A DNA stretch of 64,000 nt from Burhinus oedicnemus (Eukaryota; Chordata; Aves; Charadriiformes; Burhinidae): contig VFFE01008521.1 of the NCBI GenBank assembly GCA_008921705.1, positions 542,672 through 606,671 of the forward strand, written 5' to 3'. Below the pieces are notes generated by a model that worked only from the letters and a program-made list of their open reading frames with translations, made no database searches and had not been told where the DNA came from. The position numbers and the translations under genes were made by a program. This document shows, piece by piece, positions 44,102 to 56,075 of this stretch (its first letter is position 1; each line of letters starts with the position of its first letter).

Positions 44102-47100
44102 ACCGATTCTCCTTCCTGATTCCTACTTGTGCAGAGACAGCTAGTGTTTTTAAGACATGGCCTCTGTTGGGTGGAGAGGTCATGAGGTGTCTGGCAGTCT
44201 GTAGGTCTGAATGGCCCTGGAAGAGCATTCACAGGGGTAAGAGCTCCCTGAGATGACACTGAAGGCAGCGGTAAGCCAAGGATAGATGGATAAGAAGCTT
44301 GTATTGTTGGGTATTTTGGAGGCACAATGCTCCTTACATGTCCTTGGTTCAGAGCACCTGTTTGTCCAGAGCCCCATGTATCCCCTATGATCACGTCTGT
44401 TTTCACAGTACTTTCAAATGAGGTCATGCATGATAGATATTTCACTTGAACATGGATTTCTGTCTTTTGTGTGCTATTGGTAAGCATTAAGGATCAAATA
44501 GTTTGATGTTAAACAGCAGATGAATTAATCTCAGTTATTTTTTTTGTGTCATTATCTAAGCTCAAAACCTGGACCAGAAAATTTTGCCATTTAACATCAC
44601 AAATGCAGTTTTCTTTTTCACTACAAGTTATTTTAATACCACTTCTAAGATACAGCCAATAGACTTACCCAAGAAAAGCATGATGTGGGATTTGGCTTGT
44701 TGTTCTTTACAGACACCTTATTCCTTCATTCCAGCTTTCTGTGGCCTAGCACATGGTTTTCTATGTGCACAGCCTAGAAACAGAAGGCTAGCATAGGTCA
44801 GAATAATTTTGTCCTAGAAATTTGCATTTTTGCTTTTGAGCATAAAATAGGTAAGAATGGAACTCTACATTGTAGGCTTCTAAAATTCATTGAGGTCATT
44901 TCCCTCCTACCTCATTTTCCCTTTAATGGATATTCCTCCCTGAGGAAGAAACCTCTTTCTATGCTTTCTATTCTTCCAAATGTCTTGAAAAACCTGACTG
45001 CACTTTTCCTTGCATTTCAAACATAGTCAATATTTGCAACAACCTTCTGAAAAACGGGTGGGATTGTGATGGACATGTGGCTAAGGTGTGGGCAGAGCTA
45101 TGTGGAAGGCAGAGTTAGAATTATTTCTCCAATATACAAGTGCAATTTCATGTGCAACCACTTATTTAACAAATTTAACAAATTATTTTTATGTCTCAAC
45201 TCTACCATTTGCTTAATTATTTTTAACACAATTTCATTGTGTTCCCTATCCAAAAAGCTTCTGACAATTTCTTTGGATTTTTTTGTTTGTTTTTTTTTGT
45301 TTGTTTGGTTTTTTGTTTACATATTGCAGAGACAAGATGTCTAACAGCTTGAGGCCTTTACAAAGCACATGACCTCTTGAGCCCTTATTTCCTCATCTCG
45401 TCTCTTTGAAGTGGGAACATTTTTGTTCTTAGTCCCCCTCTTTTTTCTTCCTCTTCTTCCTTCTGTTTAATATTTGCAAGCTTTTCAAGGTCTGCATTTC
45501 TTCTGACTGCTTGCACTGCTCTCCCTCTCCTGCTTACCACTACATGGCATCAGTTGCTAACCTGGCACCTCACCAGGCTCTTTGGTTCTTGCCCGTTCTT
45601 TTGCTGTGCAAGGACAGGGTCATGTGCAAAGCTTTCCTATTTCTTGCTCTGCATAGATTTTATGGCCATTCAGATGGCTATGCAAACTTCATAAAAATCT
45701 GTCAGGTCATGAAGACTTCAAAACCATGCATTGCTGCTCTCAGAAATAATGATGTTTGGCAAATGCCTTTAAAAGACCCATGAACTAAATTAGTATTTTT
45801 TTAAGCTTCAGAGGTAACTTGAACTTTTGTAATCACCCTTCCTCAGAAGACTGGAAGAAATGCCTTCAAACATTCACATCTTTTCAGTCTGTCTTGTATT
45901 CAGTAAGTTTTCTAATGAAAATTTATGAAGGGCTTTTCACAGAGCCCTTAGCAGCAGAAGGCTGCAATTTACAATAATACCAGAAAATCTGGGACCTGGA
46001 TTTTCATGAGTTGCAGTGTAAGCATATGAGAGACTGCTGTGATTTTCAGCCTTTTTTATGAGTACAGGCTAAGCTCTGAAAACCTGGTCCTGTCCAGCCA
46101 AGGTGTGAGCCTTCGTGCTTGATTCCTCTCACCTCAGTTAGGAACCAATTTGCTTTAGACTCCCTGTATATCCAGTTACAAGAAAGCAACATGGGTGGCT
46201 AACCCCCCTACCATCTAAAGCACCCTTTGTAGGAACTTTTTTTTTTTTTTTCTTTGATGGAATGGAGACAACAATGTTCATCTGTCTAACCTGAACACCT
46301 TGACCAGGTGGGATGAATTTTTGCCCACCAAAATACTTTGGTATTTTTGTGCCTTCATGCTGGCCTGGCTGAATAAGGAAGAAGGCAATGAGGTTACCTC
46401 ACTCCAGTGCCTTGCTCAGCCCAAGGGGGCTGTGTTGCATGCAGGATGTGTCTGGACACTCCTGTAACCATTCCAGCCCTCTGGGTCTGACTCCTTTGTG
46501 CTTAGACCTCCTTCATCATAACATGGCTTGCTGCTGCACTTGAGGCTGCCTGTAGTTTTACAGAGCAGTAGATTGCTTGGATTGTTCCTTCTTCCTCTCT
46601 TCCTGCTGCTGGCAGGTCTCTTCTGCAATGGTTTGGTTTTCTGTTTTAGGAGGCTCCAGGTTGGCCAAGGGGCAGGTGCCCCAATCCTCTTCCTTCTGTA
46701 GGAACCCTCTTTGATAATAACCCTGGTCTGACTGAGCCTATTAGGGGTTTTTGGTGGAGAAACATTTAAACAGCGGACCCTGTGATTTGATTTAGGCATG
46801 AAGGATGCCCTGAGATGATTGAACCTGTTGTTGGTGTGCAGTTTCTTCTTTTGTTGCTATGAAAAAGCAAGTCAGTGATGAAATATGGGTGCCTTGAGGT
46901 GCGGGCAATGGCAGAGTGAAATTTCATATTAGACCTAGCACTGAAATTCAGTCTCAACTATAAGTCAGTCCTGTTTTGGCTCTAGTCCTCTAGCTCTTTA
47001 CTGCATCGGGCCCTTACTAATGAATGCATTTTTGTTTTAATACCAATTCAGTTCTTTTTTTTTTTTTTTTTGTGTTGGAAAAGGTAAGGTTTATGGTTTT

Positions 47101-47179
47101 TCATGACTCTGTGAGCCATGCAGAGGTCTTGGCATTTTAAGCACCACAAGGTTGAATTAGTACTACAAAGGAAGGGCTT
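44102..47179. other. Non-coding stretch, no gene seen
   Basis: A 189-codon minus-strand frame (43,918-44,487) is partly the antisense of the CR1 fragment and is rejected. T/TTTG-rich low-complexity text lies at about 45,276-45,318. T15 (46,237-46,251) and T17 (47,055-47,071) homopolymers are present, without a recognisable retroposed body next to them. Confidence 0.5.
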
Positions 47180-47960
47180 TATGTCTGATTTACTTACGAT
47201 GAACTAATTTCTGCTGCACAGAACCTATTTTGCCTGAAACGTTTTTGTTTAAATAGAGTAATATTTTAATCTTGTGCTTTGAGTCCTTTTAAACCTGATT
47301 CTATTTTGTGCTTCTATTATCCCAATAACAGTTCAATTAGGAGTGGTTAAAAATCAAGATATTTATTTTAATTGTATGCTTATCTTTTGAGAGTATATTG
47401 CAGTAAATAAGGAACATTTGAACAAAAAAAACCTAACATTGCAACATGTCTTGTCACATTATACTTACCCTACACCTGATTTCAAATGTAAATTGCACAG
47501 CATTTAGCTCTAATGAAAATACTCTAGTGAAGGAAATTGTTAAGATTTTCTGGTGCTCCCCTAGGGGTAATATTAAAACCTCCATTACTAACATCTCACT
47601 CTGAGAAGACAAAATGTGCACTGAGAATACAAAAGCTCTGTTGGCATCTAAATGTGTGCCAATTAATTCGCAGTTACAGACCTGCAGATCTGTATGGAGA
47701 TGTAAAAATAGGACCTGGGAAAGCTATTTAGATCCCTGTATAACAGGGCTTCTTGACCCTGGATTTCTAGTGTTAGTTTAATCATGGCATTCTGCTTTCT
47801 ATTTATTTATATAGTTGCCTCAATGAACAAATTAATAATTATACAGCACATTGACAAACATGCCGAGTAATATTTGCCAGATTTTAAATTAATTTAATTC
47901 AAGGGCCACTTCATTTACAGGATTCATAGGCACATCAAGGAGTAGCTTTTGCTTCATTGC
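47180..47960. promoter_or_regulatory. AT-rich candidate conserved element
   Basis: A repeat-free block rich in homeodomain-type words (TTCAATTAGG, CCAATTAATTCG, AAATTAATAATTAT, TTAAATTAATTTAATTC) has dyads such as TTGGCA/TGCCAA (47,641-47,662) and alternating CCCTG/CAGGG words at 47,730-47,760. There is no coding frame beyond 64 codons. AT-richness alone could produce many of these words, so confidence is low. Confidence 0.3.
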
Positions 47961-50397
47961 TATTCAGATTACACCAAGATTTTTCATCGTTTTTCTCTCG
48001 CCTTTTTATCTCTCTCCCCTCCCTTCACTGAGGAAGACAATTTAACTTGCTTTTCCAAATAGGTAGTTACTTTCAGGCAGGTGGAAGACAGGTAAATGAT
48101 AGACAAACAGAAATGTAGATAAATGCATTGGTGACATACATTTAGAGAGATAATCATTTTTATTATGAAAAAAGGAAAACAATTAGGTAGTGCTAACACC
48201 TCATCTTTATTTTCCCATTACTTCCAATTTTCAATCTATCTCCTTTTGTTTTTCACCTACAATTTCCTTTGAAAATTATTTTAATTTCAAGTCTGTCTTG
48301 TGATTCTGTGGAGGAGTGTTTCTGTGTTGAACATCAACTCAGTCACACACAAGTGCCATGTTTTGTATTGTTTGTCAACAGAAACTTGATATTAGGACCA
48401 GCAACTGGCTTGAACTGCAGTATTTGCATTGAGAAATGTATGTCCTATGGCAGGCAAGTCGAACTCTTTAATGAAGACTGTGTCCTTTGAGCAGGGGGAA
48501 GAACATGATCATCAATCTTTAAAAACACTCCCCCCCTTTCTCCAACATTGTCAAGTAAACGGAAATTCACAGAACAGTGCTGCTTTTATTTACTAGTCTT
48601 CTCTTTCTTTTTCTCAGTTCATGATTCTTTTGGAAGAAACAGGACAAATTGGTATGTGAAAAAGATTTTTTTCTTAAGAGGTGGCAGATGGCTATATTTG
48701 CCAGTACATAACAGGGTCCTCTGCTGGAAAATAGAGAACCTGAGACATATTTAATAATTCCTCCGTATTATTTAGAAGAACTGCAATGTTGGGGAGATTA
48801 GTACCCCTTCATTGCACTTTTTCTAACTCACATGATCTATGTTTCCATCTATTTAATTACAGCAACATTCCCCCTGAGATGCTGGTGCTTACAGAGGCAT
48901 GCTCAGTTGTAGAACGAGACCCTTGAAAGCCCCTTTCATTCCCTTTCTGATATCACCTAATTTATACCCAAAATAATCCCTTTCTCGGCAAATGAGATTG
49001 CCAGTCCCAGGAGCCACTCCACTCAGCCAGCAGAGCATCACGGCAGAGCCTGAGCTACCATGTCCTCCCACTGCATCCCTCTGTCCCTCTGCCCCTTTGG
49101 CTGCAGCACCTCCTTACAAATGCTGCGCCTAGGTTGGATAGCCAGACCTTCCTTTCTGGGCTGAGCACCCACTTCACCTGGGTCAATTACAAGGTGAATA
49201 TGAAATAGTCCTGTGGATCCACAGATGTTCAGTAGTTTGTTAGAGGTAACTTGATCAACTGTGTTTGATCTCCTACTCTTTGCTAACTAAATCTAGCCAC
49301 TGGCATAGCAGAGCCTGTAGGAACAGATGCTCAAAGGCATGAAGTCCAAGTAACAATGGGAACTGGGTCCTAAAAGCTTTGGAGGAGGCATGCTGTGTAA
49401 TTATACTTGACTTCAAAGATGTAGCTAGATAGTGAAACTGAGGGCTATGAATGGGGTTCATCTCACCCAGCTTCCAGGGGGAGACTCAAACATATGCATG
49501 TGGGTGTCTATAAGTGGGTGAGGTGCCTTGGCTTCCGCAGTAGATACTGGAGGCCTAGGACCTAATTCAGTTGCCTAAACGTATGCCTTGAGAACTCTTC
49601 CAGGCTCTCTATGTTGTTGAAGACCTCTGTATGAGGCTGACATATATGACAGAGGCCCTAGGGAGACATATTTCCTTCAGCAGCTGGAGGCCAGGCGGCA
49701 TATGCTAAGGTACCCCTGTTACCTGCTTTGGATGAACTGCATCTAGGCTCCACTGACTAGATCTGCATGGACTGTACTAGGAGCTCAGACACCTCATCCA
49801 CCTATAGTCCCACACATTGGTGCCTAAAATAAGGTGTCCTAGGTGGCGGTGAAGCCCATCCTAAATATCTGCTGGGAGGCAGAGGTAGCAAGATGAAACT
49901 CATCTAGGGACACTAACAATGAGAAAACAAAATTTAAAGGAAGACAAGTGAATTGGCTGTTTTCCCCCTGGCTCCACTGAAGGCTAAATTCAGAGATGAA
50001 AATTCTTTAGGTGACACATGGATCTACCTGGAGAAGAGCAGTGTCTCAGAAACCATTTCAGGAGAGATCAGAGGGACTGGGAGTGAATTGTATAGCAACA
50101 TTTGAACCAAATGCTTGTTTCTAATTTGTGTGAGGCCACTTAAAAGGTGGAACAACAATAGCTGGCAATATGCAAGGTAGGTATTATGGAGACAAAAGAG
50201 GGCTGTGAAGAAAACTGAGAAATATTTTTTATACCTTTAACATATATTGCATTTAGTAAAGTTGTGAGTTATCAATGAATTGTAAGATTCTTCTCAGAAA
50301 CAAATAGGAAATAGCTGTGCTTCGTGTAAGACATTAGCAGTCTCTCACTCTTACCTCTGAACAACTTTTCATAGGTAAAATCGCTTTAGCTGGCACG
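47961..50397. other. Non-coding stretch, possible old repeat at 49.48-49.87 kb
   Basis: No gene. The 49,480-49,870 part contains repeated words of the type GGTGCCTAA/CCTAGG, including CCACCTA (about 49,797-49,803) and TAGGTGG (about 49,839-49,845). This may be a decayed interspersed repeat. I cannot name it. Confidence 0.4.
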
Positions 50398-50469
50398 ATT
50401 ATCACTGTTCACTGCTGTATTCAGCATGCTGCTGAATGTGATAATGAGTGATGTCTTTTTTCCATCACT
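50398..50469. other. Two adjacent hairpins, possible structured element
   Basis: Hairpin 1 has outer arms ATTATCAC (50,398-50,405) and GTGATAAT (50,438-50,445), and inner arms ATTCAGCA (50,419-50,426) and TGCTGAAT (50,430-50,437) with a TGC loop. All 16 pairs are exact, and the only irregularity is a 13-base bulge on the left. Hairpin 2 starts one base later: AGTGATG (50,447-50,453) and CATCACT (50,463-50,469) with a 9-base T-rich loop. Two exact hairpins in 72 bp of non-repetitive DNA are unusual. There is no tRNA, snRNA or known RNA family resemblance. Confidence 0.6.
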
Positions 50470-51079
50470 TCAATACAGGTATGCAATTTATTCTGCCAGT
50501 AAACACTATTATAATGTAAAATTTATAATACAATATCTTTCAGTGCCAGTCAGAGTGATGGTTTGAAGGAACTCGAATGTGTCTGTTATGTATCAGAGCA
50601 AACAAACCCTACATTAACAACAAAGTTGCTTACTTGGCAAAATGATGTCGCTGCCCTGCTTTGCTTGCTGGTACGCAACACTGCTTACTGTATTGTCATA
50701 GCCCCAAATTCCCTCAGTCTTTCTATACAATCCTCACAGTATTCTAGGTACCAAAGGAAACAGGCATCGTGATATTAGGCGCTTGGAGCATTAGGTTTAC
50801 CTTATAATATCCCCACAGCTCAGACCCAAGGTCAGCATGGCTAGTGATCCTCGATGTCGTTAGCCAGATAAACTCTCACATTACTCCTGCACATTTAAGT
50901 TGACAATACAAATAAATACTTTCTGCTGTGTGTATGTGTGGGGGTAGTGTTCTTTCTTTCAAGAGCTTTTAGATGATACTCCAAATAATTTCTAATAATT
51001 TAAAAGCCTTTTAAAGAACAGGCTCTTCTTCCAATAATTGACAGGCAAGACAATACCAGAGGGGGAGGCGAGGTGGAGA
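50470..51079. other. Non-coding stretch, no gene seen
   Basis: A 69-codon plus-strand frame at 50,563-50,772 is unrecognised. I see no repeat. Confidence 0.45.
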
Positions 51080-51111
51080 GGGGCGGAGGTGTAGATTGCT
51101 CTATATAAAAG
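51080..51111 (+). promoter_or_regulatory. GC-box and TATA-box pair, candidate core promoter
   Basis: A short G-rich patch (51,060-51,090) ends with GGGGCGGAGG (51,080-51,089), an Sp1-type GC box. It is followed 12 bases later by TATATAAAAG (51,102-51,111), a strong TATA box. The spacing would place a start near 51,132-51,140 on the plus strand. No open frame or exon is evident downstream, so any product would be non-coding or spliced out of sight. A chance TATA in AT-rich DNA is possible, but the coupling with the only G-rich patch for kilobases is notable. Confidence 0.35.
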
Positions 51112-51721
51112 CCTCTAAATTATGTTGTCAAAATTATAGCAACATTTTTTTTCTCTCAAAAGCCTTGAAAGATCACACTCCTCCAGTCCCAGACTCCTGG
51201 CTTTTGTTTGTTTTGTGCAACCAACCCAAAACTTCATGTCATGATATTCTTGTAATTGGTGGCACTTGTTGAATTCTAAATCAGCCTAGGACTAGAAACT
51301 CAAACATGTGACTGAAAACATTGTCTCCATTTTTACACAGAACTACAAGAATAACAAATTTTGGCTGCTGGTGGTGGTACCTGTGATGTGTAGGTTACAT
51401 CTATGCTTTTGTCTTGTTTATTTCCCATTCTTTGCCAGATATTCTTGGGAAAAGAGAAGAGATTGCGCTATAGCCTGATGTGATTAGACACTTTTGATAG
51501 TGGGGAAGCCACTGACCACGGGCTTTTCAGTTGGGAATGGTCTCCATTGAGACAAACATTCAGTAACTTGCTAAAAAGACAGTAAAACTGCTCAGGATTT
51601 GCCAAATTACTCTCTTACACCTACAATGAAGCTGCTTCCAAATCAGGAGTCTCAAAGACTCTACATTTCAATTCAGACATCTTCTTGATTACTGGCTTCT
51701 CAGTGTCTCTTCCTGAGAAAA
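51112..51721. other. Non-coding stretch, no gene seen
   Basis: Mixed-composition DNA downstream of the TATA-like site. I see no repeat and no frame of interest. Confidence 0.45.
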
Positions 51722-51866
<145 letters not shown>

Positions 51867-53171
51867 ATTTAATGACCTGATGTCTTGTGAGATGGTATTG
51901 GAGAATAGAAAATCTGTGTCAAGGGTCCATTCAGGAGCAAAATCATACTGTGTCTCAGGCATTAATTGTTGCAGTAAACTTGTGAAAAGAATGATGTGGT
52001 AGCTGTATCTCTGGTCATTTCACAGTAAAATGATTTACACTAGAAGTAAGAAGCTGGAAAATTTAATTAATTTGCTGCTTGAAGCATTTTAATGTATTTC
52101 TTTTTTCAGGATATTTATTCTCCACAGCATGCCAAGCTGCAATTAATTTCTTGCTATAGTCATCATGTCCCATAAAGCCTGTATAGCTCAAGCATTTCAG
52201 AACTGAAGATGCATTTTGAACCTTACATTAAATATAACTAGAGTTTCTGCTTGCTGTCCCACATGCTGCATCATTTGTTATCACTCTCCCTTCATGAAAT
52301 ATCAGTTAGACAATAAAGCTTCTATAAAATCTGTCTGTCTGCCCAGCCGTGTGTCCATCCTCCGCATCCCAAACACAGAGCAAAAGTCAGTAGCTTGTGT
52401 GCACTTTTCAGCTTTGGTTCATACAGAATGTCTTATTAAAGTAGGAGAACAAGCAACCCTTCAAAAAAGGGCTGAGAAAACAAGCAAATCCCTTCCACAA
52501 ACAAGAGGGAGAGGTTGAGATGCTGTCTCAGCTTTTGGTGTTCAAGTCTGCAACAGGTATTGCATCCTGTAGTGCTTTATGGCATCTGTCTGCTGGAAAG
52601 GCTGATTAAAAAGGAAGGGTAAATGCATGCTGTTGTCATCTGGTGACATTTCAATAAAATGACAACAGTTTTATTATTTTTAAGAAACCTTTCTAAGAGT
52701 AAACTGTGTGCTTTTAAAAAACATACATGCATGATCTGCATGAGTTGAAAGTCTTGATATTTTTGACAGGTAGATGAATAGACTGCAGTCACTCCTAGCT
52801 ACAAGACAAGGAAGAATTTTTTCTGGAAACCTGCTGAAGAGAGGGACTGTTTACCACTCTTTGGAGCAATACGAACACCTCTCCCTCCCATCTGTGTTTG
52901 GGCTAAGCAAGCTAAGTGCTGGAACACAGTCCAGCAAGTGTGTCCAGGGAGGTGGCAGGTACAGGTTTTATTCCTACTGTGCTGGTCATGCTCTCAGTCT
53001 GACTCCAGCTGCTGTGATAGAATTTGGCTTGGTACTGCAAGGTGTTTGGGATCCTGAGTGAATCGTGTCCCATTGTTATGCCTCAGCTTCCCCGCTGATG
53101 AACTGGGGATGGTGGATATCTAATTTGTAACGTACTCTGAAATCTTTAGAAACAAGACCTGATTTCCTTTT
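51867..53171. other. Non-coding stretch, no gene seen
   Basis: Frames of 71-100 codons are unrecognised. The part at 52,030-52,170 is AT-rich with homeodomain-like AATTTAATTAATTTG. There is no repeat up to the CR1 3' end at 53,172. Confidence 0.5.
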
Positions 53172-53259
53172 CACAGAATCACACAGAATCAGAGAATGGT
53201 AGGGGTTGGAAGGGACCTTCGGAGATTATCTAGTCCAACCCCCCGCCAAAGCACGTTCA

Positions 53260-55140
53260 CCTAGAGCAAGTTGGAGAGGAACACATCCAGGTGAGTTTTG
53301 AATATCTCCAGCGAAGGAGACTCCACTGCTCAATCTCTCTGGGCAGTCTGTTCCAGTGCTCTGTCACTCTCAAAGTAAAGAAGTTTTTCCTCATGTTGAG
53401 ATAGAATTTCCTGTGTTCCAGTTTGTGCCTGTTGCCCCTTGTCCTGTCTCTGGGCACCACTGAAAAGAGTCTGGCTCCATCCTCTTGACAACCGCCTTTT
53501 AGATATTGATAAGCATTGATGAGATCCCGTCTCATTCTTCTCCAGGCTACACAGACCCAGGTTTCTCAGCCTTTTCTTGTAAGAGAGGTGCTCCATTCCC
53601 TTGATCATCTTTGTAGCCCTCCACTAGACTCTCTCCAGTAGTTCCCTGTCTTTCTTGAACTGGGGAGCCCAGAACTGGACACAATACTCCAGATGTGGCC
53701 TCACCAGGGCAGAGTAGAGGGGGAGGATGACCTCCCTCCATCTGCTGGCCATGCTCTTTTTAACGCACCAGAGGATACCATTAGCCTTCTTGGCCACAAG
53801 GGCACATTGCTATCTCATGGTCAACGTGTTGTCCACCAGGACTCTCAGGTCCCTCTCTGCAGAGCTGCTTTCCAGCAGGTCAACCCCTAACCTGTACTGG
53901 TGCATGTGGTTATTCCTCCACAGGTGCAGTACCCTACAATTGCTGTTGTTGAACTTCATTTGGTTCCTCTCCGCCCAACTCTCCAGCCTGTCCAGGTCTC
54001 GCTGTATGGCAGCACAGCCTTCTGGTGTGTCAGCCACTCCTCCCAGTTTTGTGTCATCAGGAAACTTGATGAGGGTACACTCTGTCCCCTTATCCAGGTC
54101 ATTGATGAATATGTTGAACAAGACCAGACCAATACTGACCCCTGGGGAACACCGCTAGTTACAGGCCTCCAACTGGACTCTGCGCTGCTGATCACAACCC
54201 TCTGAGCTCTGCCATTCAGCCAGTTCTCAGTCCACCTCACTGTCCACTCATCTAACCCACATTTCCTAAGCTTACCTATGAGACAGTGTCAAAAGCCGTG
54301 CTGAAGTGGAGGCACAAAATGTCCACTGCTCTCCCCTCATCCACCCAGCCAGTCACGCCATCATAGAAGGCTATCAGATTGGTCAAGCATGACTTCTCCT
54401 TGGTGAATTCATGTTGACCACTCCCAATAACCTTCTTTTCCTCTATGTGCTTAGAGATGGCATCCAGGATGAGCTGTTCCATCACCTTTCCAGGAATGGA
54501 GGTGAGGCTGATTGGCCTGTAGTTTCCGAGGTCCTCCTTCTTGCCCTTTTTGAAGACTGGTGTGACATCAGCTTTCCTCCAGTCCTCAGGCACCTCTCCT
54601 GTTCTCCAGGACCTTTCCAAGATGATTGAGAGTGGCTTCACAATGACATCTGCCAGCTCCCTCAGTACTCGTGGCTGCATCCCATCAGGGCCCATGGATT
54701 TGTGGGTGTCGAGTTTGCCTAAATGGTCTGTAATCTGATCGTCCTTGACCAAGGGAAAGTCTTCTTTTCTCCAGAATCTCTCTCTTACCTCCAGGGTCTG
54801 GGATTCCTGAGGGCCAGCCTTAGTAGTAAAGACTGAAGCAAAGAAGGCATTCAGTAACTGCCTTCTCTGCATCCTCTGTCACCAGGGCACCTACCTCATT
54901 CAGCAGCAGGCCCACACTTTCCTTAGTCTTCCTTTTACTACTGATGGACTTGAAGAAGCCCTTCTTATTGTCCTTGACATCCCTTGCCAGGTTTAATTCC
55001 AAGTGGGCCTTAGCCTTCCTCGTTGCATCCCGGCATACTCTGACAATGTTCCTATACTCGTCCCTAATGATCAGTCCCTTTTTCCACATTCTGTAAACTT
55101 TCTTCTTCCATCTGAATTTTTCCAGAAGCTCCTTGTTCAT
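53260..55140 (-). pseudogene. CR1 ORF2 reverse transcriptase and C-terminal region, degenerate
   Basis: Ordered blocks are visible in changing frames. They are a linker with KELLEKFRWKK and GFFKSISSKRK (54,820-55,140); DTHKSMGPDGMQPRVLREL, GNYRPISLTS, VMEQLILDAI and CLTNLIAFYD (54,276-54,872); GVPQGSVL (within 53,956-54,240); a block with FPDDTKLGG (53,810-54,121); then [15 protein letters not shown] and WNRLPREI tail blocks down to about 53,260. Frame changes occur near 54,865, 54,290, 54,135, 53,740 and 53,600. The catalytic FADD-type box reads F-P-D-D at 54,053-54,064, with proline (CCT at 54,059-54,061) where the family normally has alanine. The enzyme would copy CR1 RNA at the nicked target, but this copy cannot encode it. 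Confidence 0.93.
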
Positions 55141-55167
55141 CTACGCAGGTCTCCTGCCTCCTTTGCC

Positions 55168-56000
55168 TCATTTCTTGCTCCTAGGGAAGCACTGAACTCG
55201 AGCTTGGAGGAAGTGGTGCTTGAATATTAACTGGCTCTCTTGGACGCCCCTTCCTTCTAGAGCCTTTGCCCATGGGGTTCCTCCAAGTAGGTCTTTGAAG
55301 AGGCCAAAGTTAGATCTGAAATCCGGGGTTGTAATTCTACTTTTTGCCCTGCTTCTTTCATGCAGGATCCTGAACTCCACCATCTCATGGTCACTGCAGC
55401 CGAGGGTACCCCCAACCTTCACATCCCCAACTAGTCCTTCTTTGTTTGTCAGTATGAGGTCCAGTGGCGCACCTCTCCTTGTTGGTTCCTCCACCTCCTG
55501 TGTCAAAAAGTTATCATCAGTTCTTTGCAGAAACTTCCTGGACTGTGTGTGTCTGGCTGTGTTGCCTTTCCAGCAAATATCAGGGTGGTTGAAGTCCCCC
55601 ATAAGAACCAGGGCCTGTGATTGTGAGGCTATTTCCGGCTGTCTGTAGAAGGCCTCATCAACTTCCTGATCTGGTGGTCTGTAGTAAACACCTACAACAT
55701 TGTCAGTCATACTATCCTGCCCCTTAATTCTTACCCATCAACACGTTCTTCATCCACCCCTAGGCAGAGCTCGATACATTCCAGCTGCTCCCTCGTGTAG
55801 AGAGCAACTCTACTACCTTGTCCTGCTAGCCTGTCTTTCCTAAAAAGTACATAGCCATCCATGACAGCATTCCAGTCATGCAAGCTACCCTACCATGTCT
55901 CTGTAATTGCAGTGAGATCATGGCCCTGCGACCACACACAGATCTCTAGTTCTTCCTATTTATTCCCCATGCTGCGTGCGTTGGTGTACAGGCACTTCAG
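55168..56000 (-). pseudogene. CR1 ORF2 endonuclease domain, degenerate
   Basis: Translation of the minus strand starts with a NARSMGNK block. A premature TAG lies at 55,956-55,958 just after it, then GHDLTAITETW and a WNAVMDGYVLFRKDR block. After a frame break near 55,720 a clean 180-codon stretch (55,168-55,710) carries VYYRPPDQEV, the GDFNHPDICW motif, LDLILTNK and GCSDHEMVEF. These are the signature blocks of the apurinic/apyrimidinic-type endonuclease that nicks target DNA in LINEs. The Asp and Asn of GDFN and the Asp-His of SDH, all expected for catalysis, are still present. The stretch ends at a stop after RSKK. The domain is inactive as a gene because of the stop and frameshift, although the core residues survive. 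Confidence 0.93.
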
Positions 56001-56075
56001 AGAGGTAATCAAGCATGCAAGTTTCCCTGAAGGGAAGCAAGAGGATCCACCACAGCTATACGCACCCTTGTGGTG

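Larger units (their letters stand above)
53172..56075 (-). mobile_element. CR1 LINE, about 2.9 kb, 5'-truncated and inactive
   Basis: On the minus strand the element runs from near the start of ORF2 (about 56,000) to the 3' terminus at 53,172. The plus-strand 3' terminus reads CACAGAATCACACAGAATC, then GGGTTGGAAGGGACCTTCGG, the diagnostic avian CR1 end. ORF2 is recognisable throughout: APE-type endonuclease, reverse transcriptase and C-terminal region. It is broken by at least five frame changes and several stops. ORF1 and the 5' UTR are absent, as is usual after incomplete target-primed reverse transcription. The left boundary is firm. The right boundary is approximate (56,040-56,090), since text upstream of the ORF2 start is not distinctive. 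No clear target-site duplication is visible, in line with CR1 habits. Confidence 0.95.

Noticed and set aside
43918..44487. 189-codon minus-strand open frame
   Set aside because: It begins outside but runs antisense through the CR1 reverse-transcriptase fragment, so the openness partly reflects the old coding strand opposite.
46237..47071. T15 and T17 tracts as possible poly(A) tails of retroposed pseudogenes
   Set aside because: No cDNA-like body, open frame or target duplication flanks either tract. Avian CR1 also does not make poly(A)-tailed pseudogenes efficiently.
54411..55648. Plus-strand frames across the large CR1
   Set aside because: They are antisense shadows of ORF2. The real coding direction is minus, as shown by the ordered endonuclease and reverse-transcriptase blocks.
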